A stretch of 64,000 nucleotides of DNA. Origin: Berkiella_A sp963976875. Lineage in GTDB: Bacteria > Pseudomonadota > Gammaproteobacteria > Berkiellales > Berkiellaceae. The notes under the pieces were generated by a model. That model saw only the letters and a program-made list of their open reading frames with translations, had not been told where the DNA came from and did no database searches. Where the stretch lies: contig CAXBML010000006.1 in assembly GCA_963976875.1 (NCBI GenBank), forward strand, positions 1 to 64,000. The letters run 5' to 3'. Positions 26,164 to 34,704 of the stretch are shown in pieces (position 1 is the first letter of the stretch; each line of letters opens with the position of its first letter). The position numbers and the translations under genes were made by a program.

Positions 26164-27612
26164 TTATTTGGGCATATAGGGTTGCAGTTGTGCCATAAAC
26201 GGCGCAATTGCTTCCATAAATTCTGGATACTGCTGATGAATGTTGATTTCTTTATCATGAATATTTAATGTGTTGAGGGCTACAGATAAATTATTTGGCA
26301 CCTCTATTCCTACGAACTCAAATAACGCTCGTGCAATGGGTTCTGGGTTTTTAATTAAATCTTCATAAATAATGGTTTTAATTTTCGTGGGTAGGCTCTT
26401 TTCCCAGAATGCCATGATTCTTCTATATTCACAGTAATAATGCACAATATTTTCTATGTTAAAGGCCCAAAAATTGCCCGAGGCAAAATACTTGGTATAA
26501 GCGACAAAAATATGGTCTAAAGGGTTTCTATAAGTGTGAATAAACTTGGCATTGGGACACATTAATAGGATGTAGCCCATATAGCGGAAATTACACGGGG
26601 TTGTATCAACATAAGCCTGAAAGTTTTCTTGGGTTCGTTGCTGAATTTTTCCGATAAAATCTTGGTATAATTTTTTACCAAATTTTTTTGATTGTATATG
26701 GCTTTGTAGCTCAGAAGAGAACTGAAAAGGTTTATTGTTTGTGTATTGATATACTAATTTATCTAAAGCGGCAAATTCTTCTAATGCAAAAGCTTGATTA
26801 GAAAGTAATAAAGTTTTTTCGAGTAATGTTTTGCCGCCCCTGGGTATCCCAATGATAAATGTGAGCGCTGATTCGCTTTTTTGTTTGGGTTTCGGATAGG
26901 TTATATCTGAAAAAATTTTTTTCAGATTATCTATTTTTTTTGAGTAATCTGTGTGGTTGAATGCATGGGATTTATTTTTAAGCTGGTTGCCATAAGTATA
27001 TGACTCAAAAGCATATGAGTGCATATTACAATCTTTATATATTTTGCCTAGTGCAAAATAGAGATGTGATCGTTGTTCAGATGTTAACTCCCCTTCTTGT
27101 AATAATTCGAATATCGCTTTGATATCAGGTTGATCTAGAGAATCATACTTTTGACACATGGCTAAGTTTCTGAAAGCACGCGATGCATAATCTGGGTTAT
27201 GTCGTAATTCATTATAATAAGGTATGGCCTGTTCTGGCTGATTGGTATGTCTATAGGAGGCGGCGATATTGAGCTGGCAGTTTGATTGTCCCGGATTGAG
27301 CGCCAAACATCGCTTGAAATATGATTGAGCTTGTGGATGGTGGTTTAGGGACATCTCGCAAATTCCAGCCAAATAAAAATATTGAGATTCTTTGGGGTGC
27401 TCTGCTATTAGCTGGACAAAATATTCTAGCGCAATATCGGTATTTTCATTTTTATAATAGGATTTTGCTAAAACGGTAGTTAAAATCCGTTTTGTATTGC
27501 CACTTTTCATTTTAGGTATAACAGGCAGCAAGAGATCGATAACTTGTTGGTAGTGCCTTTTTTTAAAGAGTTTATTTGCTTGTTCTATTATGTCTTTTGT
27601 ATTATTTGTCAT
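26164..27612 (-). CDS. TPR-repeat sulfotransferase-like protein
   Basis: The 482-residue protein has N-terminal tetratricopeptide repeats (about residues 10-215, with units such as SQYFYLAGICEMSLNHHPQA and SHLYFALGKIYKDCN). A sulfotransferase domain follows. Its PAPS-binding loop is FIIGIPRGGKTLLE at 252-265, close to the GxPRSGTTLLE of this family but with Gly-Lys in place of Ser-Gly-Thr. The 3'-phosphate motif region is FIHTYRNPLDHIFVAYTKYF near 352-371. Members of this family sulfate sugars or peptides; the substrate here is unknown. There is no signal peptide. Confidence 0.8.
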   Translation of the reverse strand: MTNNTKDIIEQANKLFKKRHYQQVIDLLLPVIPKMKSGNTKRILTTVLAKSYYKNENTDIALEYFVQLIAEHPKESQYFYLAGICEMSLNHHPQAQSYFKRCLALNPGQSNCQLNIAASYRHTNQPEQAIPYYNELRHNPDYASRAFRNLAMCQKYDSLDQPDIKAIFELLQEGELTSEQRSHLYFALGKIYKDCNMHSYAFESYTYGNQLKNKSHAFNHTDYSKKIDNLKKIFSDITYPKPKQKSESALTFIIGIPRGGKTLLEKTLLLSNQAFALEEFAALDKLVYQYTNNKPFQFSSELQSHIQSKKFGKKLYQDFIGKIQQRTQENFQAYVDTTPCNFRYMGYILLMCPNAKFIHTYRNPLDHIFVAYTKYFASGNFWAFNIENIVHYYCEYRRIMAFWEKSLPTKIKTIIYEDLIKNPEPIARALFEFVGIEVPNNLSVALNTLNIHDKEINIHQQYPEFMEAIAPFMAQLQPYMPK

Positions 27613-27734
27613 TATTTATCATAACCTTGCTTTTAGCTGGGGCGATTTACAGTGTTAATGCTTGATTTTAAAAGCTCTGTTCGCTAGCATACTCACTTTA
27701 TATGTCTCAGAATATTTAGAATAAGTATAATCCA

Positions 27735-28673
27735 TTGTGTAGCACAGTATTTTGTTTAATGGGGCCAACGGCCTCCGGCAAGACAGAGTTAGGCATTCAG
27801 TTAAGTCAAAGCTTGCCTATAGAGCTAATAAGTGTAGATTCAACACAAATTTATGCTGATCTAAATATTGGTTCTGGGAAGCTGAGTGTAGAGCAACTTA
27901 AAGACTACCCTCACCATCTTATTAATATACTATCTCCTGACCAAGCATATAGTGCAGCAGAATTTGTTAAGCAAACGAGGCACTTAATCGAGGATATTTT
28001 TCAGCGTGGCAACATACCGCTTTTGGTGGGTGGCACGATGTTATATTTTAAGGCGCTAATAGAAGGATTGCATGACTTGCCTCATTCTGACCCTGCTGTA
28101 CGCAAAGAGTTAGAAGATTTAGCGCATCAAATTGGCTGGCCAAAAATGTATGAAAAGCTACAAGCAGTCGATCCCATTACGGCTCAGCGCTTAGATCCAA
28201 ACGACAAGCAAAGGGTTCAAAGAGCACTAGAAGTTTATTCTTTAACCCAAAAACCTATGTCATGGCATTTGTCCCAAAGTAAATCCGACACTACAGCAAA
28301 GCCATTATTTAAGTTTAAGAGTTTTGCCTTGATTCCTGCTGAGGCAGAGCGATTGGTTTTGCATCAGCGCATAGAAAGGCGCTTTGATCAAATGTTAGCT
28401 GAGGGCTTGGTGGACGAAGTCATTGGCTTGAGAAATAAATATAAACTGCATGAAAATTTGCCAAGTATGCGCTCAGTCGGTTATAGGCAAGTATGGTCTT
28501 ATTTACAAAATGAAATAGATTATGATGAAATGCGTTTTAAAGCGATTGTGGCAACACGACAACTTGCCAAGCGACAATTAACTTGGCTCAGGGGTTGGGC
28601 TGATATTCAAAACCTTGATTTTCAAGACAAACATAACCTGACTACGGTTTCACAAATAATAGAAAATACTTAA
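27735..28673 (+). CDS. miaA: tRNA dimethylallyltransferase
   Basis: MiaA adds a dimethylallyl group to A37 of UNN-decoding tRNAs. The 312-residue product has the P-loop GPTASGKT at 10-17, SVDSTQIYADLNIGSGK after it, the substrate loop DPND/RRA segment (DPNDKQRVQRALEV) and the closing RQLAKRQLTWLRG. The start is a TTG at 27735, because the P-loop would be too close to the ATG at 27759; no strong ribosome-binding site is seen. In E. coli miaA adjoins hfq; here two genes intervene. Confidence 0.93.
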   Translation: MCSTVFCLMGPTASGKTELGIQLSQSLPIELISVDSTQIYADLNIGSGKLSVEQLKDYPHHLINILSPDQAYSAAEFVKQTRHLIEDIFQRGNIPLLVGGTMLYFKALIEGLHDLPHSDPAVRKELEDLAHQIGWPKMYEKLQAVDPITAQRLDPNDKQRVQRALEVYSLTQKPMSWHLSQSKSDTTAKPLFKFKSFALIPAEAERLVLHQRIERRFDQMLAEGLVDEVIGLRNKYKLHENLPSMRSVGYRQVWSYLQNEIDYDEMRFKAIVATRQLAKRQLTWLRGWADIQNLDFQDKHNLTTVSQIIENT

Positions 28674-29401
28674 CTATTTTGTTGCCGCCTGATCAACCAC
28701 ACAAAGAAATAACATGGAATCGTATCTAGCAATGCAATTGCGCACTTAAATAAATAACTCGTCAGAATCACCATTTGAATAGAGGCTGCAGGTGAGTTAG
28801 GTTGATCCCAGACCATATGCTTTGTCATAAAATAAGTGCAAGTTAAAACAATCACTGTGTCCACAAGCTGGCTTACCATGGTTGAAACATTATTCCTGAG
28901 CCATAAATGTTTGTTCTTTGTTAATTTTTTTAACGTGTGGAATAAAAAAACATCTAGGTATTGGGCAACAAGATACGCTAGCATAGAGCTGATAATGGCT
29001 GTCATAGATAATAAGCGTATAAAATAAAAAGCATAATTGGAGTCATCATTTGGCACTATCAGGTCAGAGTTTGGAGGCTGGAGCCAGCCAAGTGACCAAA
29101 GTAAAAATAGCATCCAAACATTGGCAATTAGGCCTGTAGTCACCAATTTATTCGCAGCTTTTTTGCCGTAACATTCAGCGACGACATCGGTACAAAGAAA
29201 AGTTAGTGGGTAAGGTAACATTCCAATGGGGATTGAAAACAGGAGAGTTGTACTGCCAATATTCATATCAAAAGAAATAAATCGGGTAATATTAAGCAAG
29301 TTCATTACGCAAAGTGTTGAAATATATATAGCTGAAATACACAAGAAAGTAGTCGTTTGTGTCTGTGGTTGGTGCTGGGCGTGATGACTTTGAACTGGCA
29401 T
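28670..29401 (-). CDS. yhhQ: queuosine precursor transporter (VUT/YhhQ family)
   Basis: YhhQ (QPTR) imports 7-cyano-7-deazaguanine or related queuosine precursors. The 243-residue protein has about six membrane segments and the family's PLTFLCTDVVAECYGKKAA motif near 60-80. The N-terminus is long and histidine- and glutamine-rich (HHAQHQPQTQTT). Its stop codon overlaps that of miaA by four bases, and it is transcribed against miaA. Both this and MiaA concern tRNA anticodon-loop modification. Confidence 0.85.
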   Translation of the reverse strand: MPVQSHHAQHQPQTQTTTFLCISAIYISTLCVMNLLNITRFISFDMNIGSTTLLFSIPIGMLPYPLTFLCTDVVAECYGKKAANKLVTTGLIANVWMLFLLWSLGWLQPPNSDLIVPNDDSNYAFYFIRLLSMTAIISSMLAYLVAQYLDVFLFHTLKKLTKNKHLWLRNNVSTMVSQLVDTVIVLTCTYFMTKHMVWDQPNSPAASIQMVILTSYLFKCAIALLDTIPCYFFVWLIRRQQNS

Positions 29402-29571
29402 GGAGTTTACTTGATGCTGATTAATTGCGTGGCATATTAGCGGTTATCAAGTTTATGCTCAAGGGATAAAAGGTTGCCAGTTGACTAATTACTAAAATAT
29501 TATTTTGCCTATCTTTAGATGTAGGTTTATTATTAATATATTTATATACACGCTAAGTGATACTGACCAAT

Positions 29572-30216
29572 ATGATGACAAATATGTTTTCCAGAGAAAG
29601 AAAACGGCAAGCAAAAATAGTAGCAAGTGTTATTTTCGCTATTTTGATGTTGGTTTTGTTTGTTGGTAGTTGGCGAGCAAAAGTACAAGTCGCGAATGAA
29701 CGTATAGATGCCTCTTGGGCGAGCCTGTCTTTTAGTCTTGAAAGACGGCAAGATTTTTTTCTTGAGATTATCAAGTATATTCAGCAAAAGGCCCCCCACG
29801 AAAAAAAATTACTCAATACCTTAATGCAAAATTATCAATCATTACCTCAAGACGTTGTGGGTAACGAGATACTAATGAATGCGGCTACAAATCAGGTTTT
29901 TGTTACTCGGCACTTAGCCGTAAGTGTATTGACACCCAAAATAGCCCAGTATACATGGCAGAACACAACGCTATCTGGTGATAAGCAATACTATAGAAAA
30001 TTAAAAAACTTATACGTTACCACCTACCAAATTAAAAATACTCAAATGATCTTAAACCAAGAGATTGATTTTTATAATAGAAGCCTTAATGAATGGTCCG
30101 GTATTATTCTTAATAGTCTATTTCGCTACCCTAAAAAACTAAAATTAGGGGAAATTGTTGGCGAACAAATGAGTATATATGAATTTATGGGAGAAACTGA
30201 GATAGACAACACTTAG
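29572..30216 (+). CDS. LemA-like membrane protein
   Basis: The 214-residue protein has one N-terminal membrane segment (IVASVIFAILMLVLFVGSW) followed by a helical domain. The order WASLSFSLERRQDFFLEIIKY near 50, and IDFYNRSLNEWSGIILNSLFRYPKKLKLGE near 170, matches the LemA family (W..v...l.rR.dl at the start and YN....N..i..fP at the end). The function of LemA proteins is not established. Starts at GTG 29557 or ATG 29584 are also possible. It precedes hfq by 207 bases. Confidence 0.65.
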   Translation: MMTNMFSRERKRQAKIVASVIFAILMLVLFVGSWRAKVQVANERIDASWASLSFSLERRQDFFLEIIKYIQQKAPHEKKLLNTLMQNYQSLPQDVVGNEILMNAATNQVFVTRHLAVSVLTPKIAQYTWQNTTLSGDKQYYRKLKNLYVTTYQIKNTQMILNQEIDFYNRSLNEWSGIILNSLFRYPKKLKLGEIVGEQMSIYEFMGETEIDNT

Positions 30217-30423
30217 TGCTCGTTAGACGTAAATAAGGTTAATATCTGCTGGTATAGTACATAAAAGTGACCATTTTTTATTATAAATATGCATGGTAAG
30301 ATATACTAAGGGTGTGTTCTTAAGATTGGTGTAGTGTTAAAAATCTTACGGGAGACTCAATTAGGGGATGAGTATAGCTCGTTCCTAAGCCAAAATTTAA
30401 AAATAACAACAAGGAGAGGCTTC

Positions 30424-30687
30424 ATGGCAAAGGGGCAATCACTACAAGACCCTTTCTTAAATGCTTTACGCAAAGAAAAGGTGCCAGTTGCAATATATTT
30501 AGTAAACGGAATTAAGCTTCAAGGGCAAGTTGAGTCGTTTGACCAATTTGTAGTTCTGCTTAAGAATAGCGTCAGTCAAATGGTATATAAACATGCCATT
30601 TCTACAGTTGTGCCATCAAGAAATATTAGTGGCAAAATTGCGATGCCCAACCAAGAGGAAGATGATTTTAACCCTGGCAATACATAG
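30424..30687 (+). CDS. hfq: RNA chaperone Hfq
   Basis: Hfq is a hexameric Sm-like protein that pairs small RNAs with mRNAs. The 87-residue product begins MAKGQSLQDPFLNALRKEKVPVAIYLVNG and shows the Sm1 and Sm2 motifs (GIKLQGQVESFDQFVVLL and VYKHAISTVVPSR). The C-terminal tail after the core is short (about 20 residues) and acidic. AAGGAGAGG just before the ATG at 30424 decides the start; the open frame extends upstream to 30334 without family match. It has its own strong terminator downstream, so it can be expressed separately from hflX. Confidence 0.97.
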   Translation: MAKGQSLQDPFLNALRKEKVPVAIYLVNGIKLQGQVESFDQFVVLLKNSVSQMVYKHAISTVVPSRNISGKIAMPNQEEDDFNPGNT

Positions 30688-30735
30688 TCATTCACCAGAA
30701 ATTGAAGCCCTCATTTTTGATAGTTCTATCATTTG

Positions 30736-30791
30736 AGCTAAAGTTTGTAGAAATATGTATAATGCCTTCAAACTTTAGCTTTTTTATTTTT
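30736..30791 (+). terminator. rho-independent terminator after hfq
   Basis: A perfect 12-bp stem (AGCTAAAGTTTG at 30736-30747, CAAACTTTAGCT at 30769-30780) is followed by TTTTTATTTTT. It separates hfq from hflX. Confidence 0.85.
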
Positions 30792-30896
30792 AATTGTGTA
30801 GCTCGTCCCTAGATTTTAATAAAAGGGAATTGTGCTAAATGACTATTTTTTATTTTAGTTTTGTATTTAAATTGAAACTCCACAGGAGTCAGTCGG

Positions 30897-32192
30897 TTGT
30901 TTGAGCGCCCAAAAGCAGGTGAAAGGGCGGTTTTGGTTAATATTACCTTTCCGCGTCTAGATGAATCCTCCCATATAAAAGAATTTAAAGAGCTTACGTT
31001 GGCGGCAGGTGCCGAACCTGTTGCCGATCTATTGGGTTCGCGAAAAATGCCTGATCCCAAATATTTTATTGGTAAAGGCAAGTTAGAAGAGTTGCAAGCT
31101 ATTGTCGCTGGAGAAGCAGCAGATTTAGTTATTTTTAATCATGAACTGAGTCCCGCCCAAGAGCGCAACGTTGAGAAGGCCTTAAAATGTCGGGTGTTGT
31201 CTCGAACAGGTTTGATACTTGATATTTTTGCCCAGCGTGCCAGGACGTTTGAGGGTAAATTACAGGTAGAACTAGCACAGCTAGAGCATCTTTCCACTCG
31301 ATTGGTTAGAGGTTGGACGCATTTGGAGAGGCAAAAGGGGGGGATAGGTTTAAGAGGGCCAGGAGAGACCCAGCTCGAGTCGGATCGACGTTTAATTCGT
31401 GACCGTATTCAACTTTTAAAAACACGCTTGGATAAAGTTAAGAGCAGAAGAGCTCAGAGTCGTCGAGCAAGAACAAGGCGTTCTATTCCGACAGTTTCTT
31501 TAGTGGGTTATACCAATGCGGGTAAATCAACCTTATTTAACGCTCTAACTGGCTCAGATGTTTTTTCTGCAAATCGTCTGTTTGCGACCTTGGATCCGAC
31601 TTTACGCTCTTTAGACTTGATTGGCGTGGGCAAGATTATTTTAGCAGATACAGTTGGATTCATTAGACAGCTACCCCATAGTTTAATAGATTCATTCAGA
31701 GCCACATTGGAAGAAGTCAGTCAGTCCTCATTGTTGATTCACGTAGTTGATGCGAATGATGAAGAGCAGAAAGAATACATTCACCAAGTTAACTTAGTGT
31801 TGAGTGAAATTGGAGCAGATACCCTGCCACAAATTATGGTTTTTAATAAATCTGATTTACTATCTACAGATGAGAAAGAGGCACATGAGTTTGATGTGCG
31901 GTTGGGGCAGTTCCAGCACAAAGTTTGGGTGTCTGCCTTAACCCAAGAAGGCTTTAAGCCATTAATTGAGGCAATTCAGATTGTTTTAAGCCAAGAAATG
32001 GCCACTGGGTGGATACAACTTGCCGCAAACGAGGGTAAAATGAGAGCTTTGTTTTATGAGGCTCATGCGGTTTTACAAGAAAAGGAGTTGTCAGAAGGTG
32101 GTTGGGCTATAGAGATTAAGATAACCAACAAAAAATGGAGTCAGTTGTGTCAAGAATATGCGAGCTTGGAAGGGCGATTGGGCAAAACATAG
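30897..32192 (+). CDS. hflX: ribosome-associated GTPase HflX
   Basis: HflX splits stalled or stressed 70S ribosomes. The 431-residue product aligns with E. coli HflX from its first residues (MFERPKAGERAVLV), has GPGETQLESDRRLIRDRI near 155-172, the P-loop GYTNAGKST at 204-212, the switch segment ATLDPTLRSL, DTVGFIRQLPH and NKSD. The start is TTG at 30897, supported by AGGAG nine bases upstream (30884-30888). It lies between hfq and hflK as in E. coli. Confidence 0.96.
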   Translation: MFERPKAGERAVLVNITFPRLDESSHIKEFKELTLAAGAEPVADLLGSRKMPDPKYFIGKGKLEELQAIVAGEAADLVIFNHELSPAQERNVEKALKCRVLSRTGLILDIFAQRARTFEGKLQVELAQLEHLSTRLVRGWTHLERQKGGIGLRGPGETQLESDRRLIRDRIQLLKTRLDKVKSRRAQSRRARTRRSIPTVSLVGYTNAGKSTLFNALTGSDVFSANRLFATLDPTLRSLDLIGVGKIILADTVGFIRQLPHSLIDSFRATLEEVSQSSLLIHVVDANDEEQKEYIHQVNLVLSEIGADTLPQIMVFNKSDLLSTDEKEAHEFDVRLGQFQHKVWVSALTQEGFKPLIEAIQIVLSQEMATGWIQLAANEGKMRALFYEAHAVLQEKELSEGGWAIEIKITNKKWSQLCQEYASLEGRLGKT

Positions 32193-32281
32193 TGTTTTTA
32201 TTTTAGTAAAGTCGGGTGATAAACTGGGCTGCTATCATAGTTTAAATTTAAGATTTGAGATTAAAACATAAGGGGTTTTAC

Positions 32282-33490
32282 ATGTCTTGGAACGATCCAG
32301 AACGGGATGATAAGGGAAAAAGAAAAGATCCCTGGGGAAATCAAGGTGATGGGCCACCAGATCTTGATGAAGCACTTAGCCAGTTTCAAAACAAACTCAG
32401 AAAGATGTTTGGCGGCGGTGAAGGGGGAGGTAATGGCTTCCAGCATCCCAGGGGTAAAACCGTTAAGCCAGGGTTTTTAGGATTTGGTTTAATCGGCTTT
32501 ATTCTGATAGCGGTATATGTTGTTAGTGGTATCTATATTGTCGATCCTCCCGAGAAAGCTGCAGTGACACGTTTTGGCCGTTATATTGAGACAACAGGCC
32601 CCGGCCCACATTGGCTTGCTCCTATTATTGAGCATAAGCAAGTTGTTAATGTTGAGAAAATTCATACAGAAACATTCTCGGCACATATGTTAACTAAGGA
32701 CAAAAATATTGCTCAGGCTGAAATCGCTATTCAATATCGTATCGATAATCCTGAGGCATTTTTGTTTAACGTTTCCGATCCGCTAAAAACATTAACCCTG
32801 GCGATGCGCAGTGCATTACGTTCGGGTGTAGGCCGAGCCACATTAGATGGCATTATGACCGAAGGTCGTACAGATGCTTCGTTATATATAAAAGATCAAG
32901 TTCAAGGTATTTTGAGTGATTATCAAACCGGCATTAAAATTACGCGAGCTAACTTGCGTAGAACGACGGTGCCTGAGGGACAGGTTCAAGAAGCATATGA
33001 TGATGCTAATGCTGCGAGACAAGATCAGGAAAAATATATTAACCAAGCACAAGCAGAAAAAGTAAAACTGATTAACCGCTCAGAAGGTGATTCAGCAGCG
33101 ATTATTCAGGCGGCGGAAGGTTATAAAGCCAGTAAAATTTTAGAGGCCAAGGGTTATGCTCAAAAGTTTTTAGAAATGTTACCTGAATACCGTGCGGCTC
33201 CTGATATTACGCGAGACAGGTTGTTTATAGAAACCATGCAAGAGGTGTACTCTAATAGCAATAAAGTTCTTATGGATGTGGATAATGGGAATAATCTTGT
33301 TTACATTCCACTAGATAAGATTGTCGGCTCTAAGGTAGCTGAAAAGGCTTATGACTCAACTGCAATTTATCAACCACCAGCATCCGTATCTGAGACGCCC
33401 GCTATACCGAGTGCGTATAACTCTGCTCGCGCGAATACGCGACCGACTTACTCTAGCTCATCTAGGCCGACTCGAGGAGGAACATCTTAA
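32282..33490 (+). CDS. hflK: FtsH protease modulator HflK
   Basis: HflK and HflC form the SPFH-family ring around FtsH in the inner membrane. The 402-residue product has a glycine-rich N-terminus (MSWNDPERDDKGKRKDPWG, then GGGEGGGNG), one membrane segment (GFGLIGFILIAVYVVSGIYIV near 68-88) and the SPFH domain (VDPPEKAAVTRFGRYIETTGPGPHW onward). The C-terminal tail is serine- and proline-rich. AAGGGG before the ATG at 32282 supports this start. It overlaps hflC by one base. Confidence 0.95.
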   Translation: MSWNDPERDDKGKRKDPWGNQGDGPPDLDEALSQFQNKLRKMFGGGEGGGNGFQHPRGKTVKPGFLGFGLIGFILIAVYVVSGIYIVDPPEKAAVTRFGRYIETTGPGPHWLAPIIEHKQVVNVEKIHTETFSAHMLTKDKNIAQAEIAIQYRIDNPEAFLFNVSDPLKTLTLAMRSALRSGVGRATLDGIMTEGRTDASLYIKDQVQGILSDYQTGIKITRANLRRTTVPEGQVQEAYDDANAARQDQEKYINQAQAEKVKLINRSEGDSAAIIQAAEGYKASKILEAKGYAQKFLEMLPEYRAAPDITRDRLFIETMQEVYSNSNKVLMDVDNGNNLVYIPLDKIVGSKVAEKAYDSTAIYQPPASVSETPAIPSAYNSARANTRPTYSSSSRPTRGGTS

Positions 33491-34413
33491 TGAATGCGAT
33501 GAAGACTTTATTTTTGACTTTACTGATAGTCTTTGTTCTGGTGGGGAGCTTGAGCTTATACACCGTACAAGAAACACAACGGGTGATTATTACGCGTTTG
33601 GGGCAATTGATATCAGAGCCTAATGGTGATGTGACTGTATTTGGCCCTGGCTTGCATATTAAGGTGCCTTTTATTGATCAGATAAACTATATGGATAAGC
33701 GCATTCAAAACACGGAATTAAGTGATGCCAGAATGCCCACGCGTGAAAATGAGTTTTTGATTGTGAGCTTATTCACCAAATGGCGCATTAGCAACTTCAA
33801 AAAATTCTATAACGCGAGTGGCACGATTCTCAATGCGGATCGTAAAATTAAAGAGCAGTTAGATGAGGTTTTACGAACAGAAGTCGCGAAACGAAAAATC
33901 GATGATCTTGTATGGGAAGGCCGAGATATATTGATGGATACCATTCAAGACGCAGCAAATGAGACCGCAAGAACATTGGGTGTTGAGATTATTGATGCTC
34001 GTGTGGTTCGTATCGATTTGCCTGATAGTATTTTGGAGAAAGTGGTCACACGGATGCAGACTAATATTCAAAAATTGGCGGCAGAGAGACGTACGACAGG
34101 ACAAAGACAGGCTCAAGAAATTGTGGCGACAGCGCATAAAGACTCTAATGTGATTAGAGCCAGGGCCACAGAGAAGGCATTGGTGCTTAGAGGTAGCGGC
34201 GATGCTGAGGCGGCCAAAATTTATGCGGATGCTTATAAGCAAGATGCTGAATTCTATCAGTTCTATAGGCGTTTAGAGGCTTATCGTGAGACATTCAAAG
34301 GTAACAGTGATATGTTGGTTATCAAGCCAGATGATGATTTCTTCAAGTATTTCCGAGGCGAAAATCTAAAATCCAAGTTACCCATTCCTAATGCACCCTC
34401 TTCAAATGGGTAG
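33490..34413 (+). CDS. hflC: FtsH protease modulator HflC
   Basis: The 307-residue partner of HflK has an N-terminal membrane anchor (TLFLTLLIVFVLVGSLSLYTV) and an SPFH domain (QRVIITRLGQLISEP, FGPGLHIKVPFID, LVWEGRDILM, RVVRIDLPDSI), followed by a helical region and the FEYFRG-like FFKYFRGENLK near the end. Its ATG overlaps the hflK stop codon (TAATG), and AGGAGG is 9-14 bases upstream. A terminator follows. Confidence 0.95.
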   Translation: MNAMKTLFLTLLIVFVLVGSLSLYTVQETQRVIITRLGQLISEPNGDVTVFGPGLHIKVPFIDQINYMDKRIQNTELSDARMPTRENEFLIVSLFTKWRISNFKKFYNASGTILNADRKIKEQLDEVLRTEVAKRKIDDLVWEGRDILMDTIQDAANETARTLGVEIIDARVVRIDLPDSILEKVVTRMQTNIQKLAAERRTTGQRQAQEIVATAHKDSNVIRARATEKALVLRGSGDAEAAKIYADAYKQDAEFYQFYRRLEAYRETFKGNSDMLVIKPDDDFFKYFRGENLKSKLPIPNAPSSNG

Positions 34414-34433
34414 GCGTCATGGTTAATGCTTTT

Positions 34434-34460
34434 CGGGTGCTTTGCACCCGTTATTTTTTG
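34434..34460 (+). terminator. rho-independent terminator after hflC
   Basis: Stem CGGGTGC (34434-34440), loop TTT, GCACCCG (34444-34450), followed by TTATTTTTT. It closes the hflX-hflK-hflC unit. Confidence 0.85.
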
Positions 34461-34491
34461 CTAGAGCTTATCGCTTTGGGTGGTAGAAATC

Positions 34492-34692
34492 ATGTGGAAT
34501 GATCTTTTTGCGGCTGTCGCTTTGCTTTTGGTGTTTGAAGGTATAATGCCCTTTATAAAACCTGACAAATGGCGACAATACCTCAAAATTATAGTAGAGC
34601 AACCCGATAAAACTTTACGCATCATGGGTTTGGTGAGTATGTTGCTGGGTGCTTTTTTGTTAATTCTTGTTCGGTCGTTTGATACAACCTAA
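34492..34692 (+). CDS. yjeT: DUF2065 (YjeT-like) small membrane protein
   Basis: The 66-residue protein has two membrane segments (LFAAVALLLVFEGIMPFI and LRIMGLVSMLLGAFLLILV), typical of the DUF2065 family, whose function is not known. The ATG at 34492 is preferred over a GTG at 34480 because family members begin MW. It lies 12 bases before purA, in the same place as yjeT in E. coli (between hflC and purA). Confidence 0.85.
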   Translation: MWNDLFAAVALLLVFEGIMPFIKPDKWRQYLKIIVEQPDKTLRIMGLVSMLLGAFLLILVRSFDTT

Positions 34693-34704
34693 GGTTCTTG
34701 AATC

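Noticed and set aside
30334..30423. Extended N-terminus of Hfq
   Set aside because: The family start MAKGQSLQDPFLN has a strong ribosome-binding site at 30424; the upstream codons are simply open frame.
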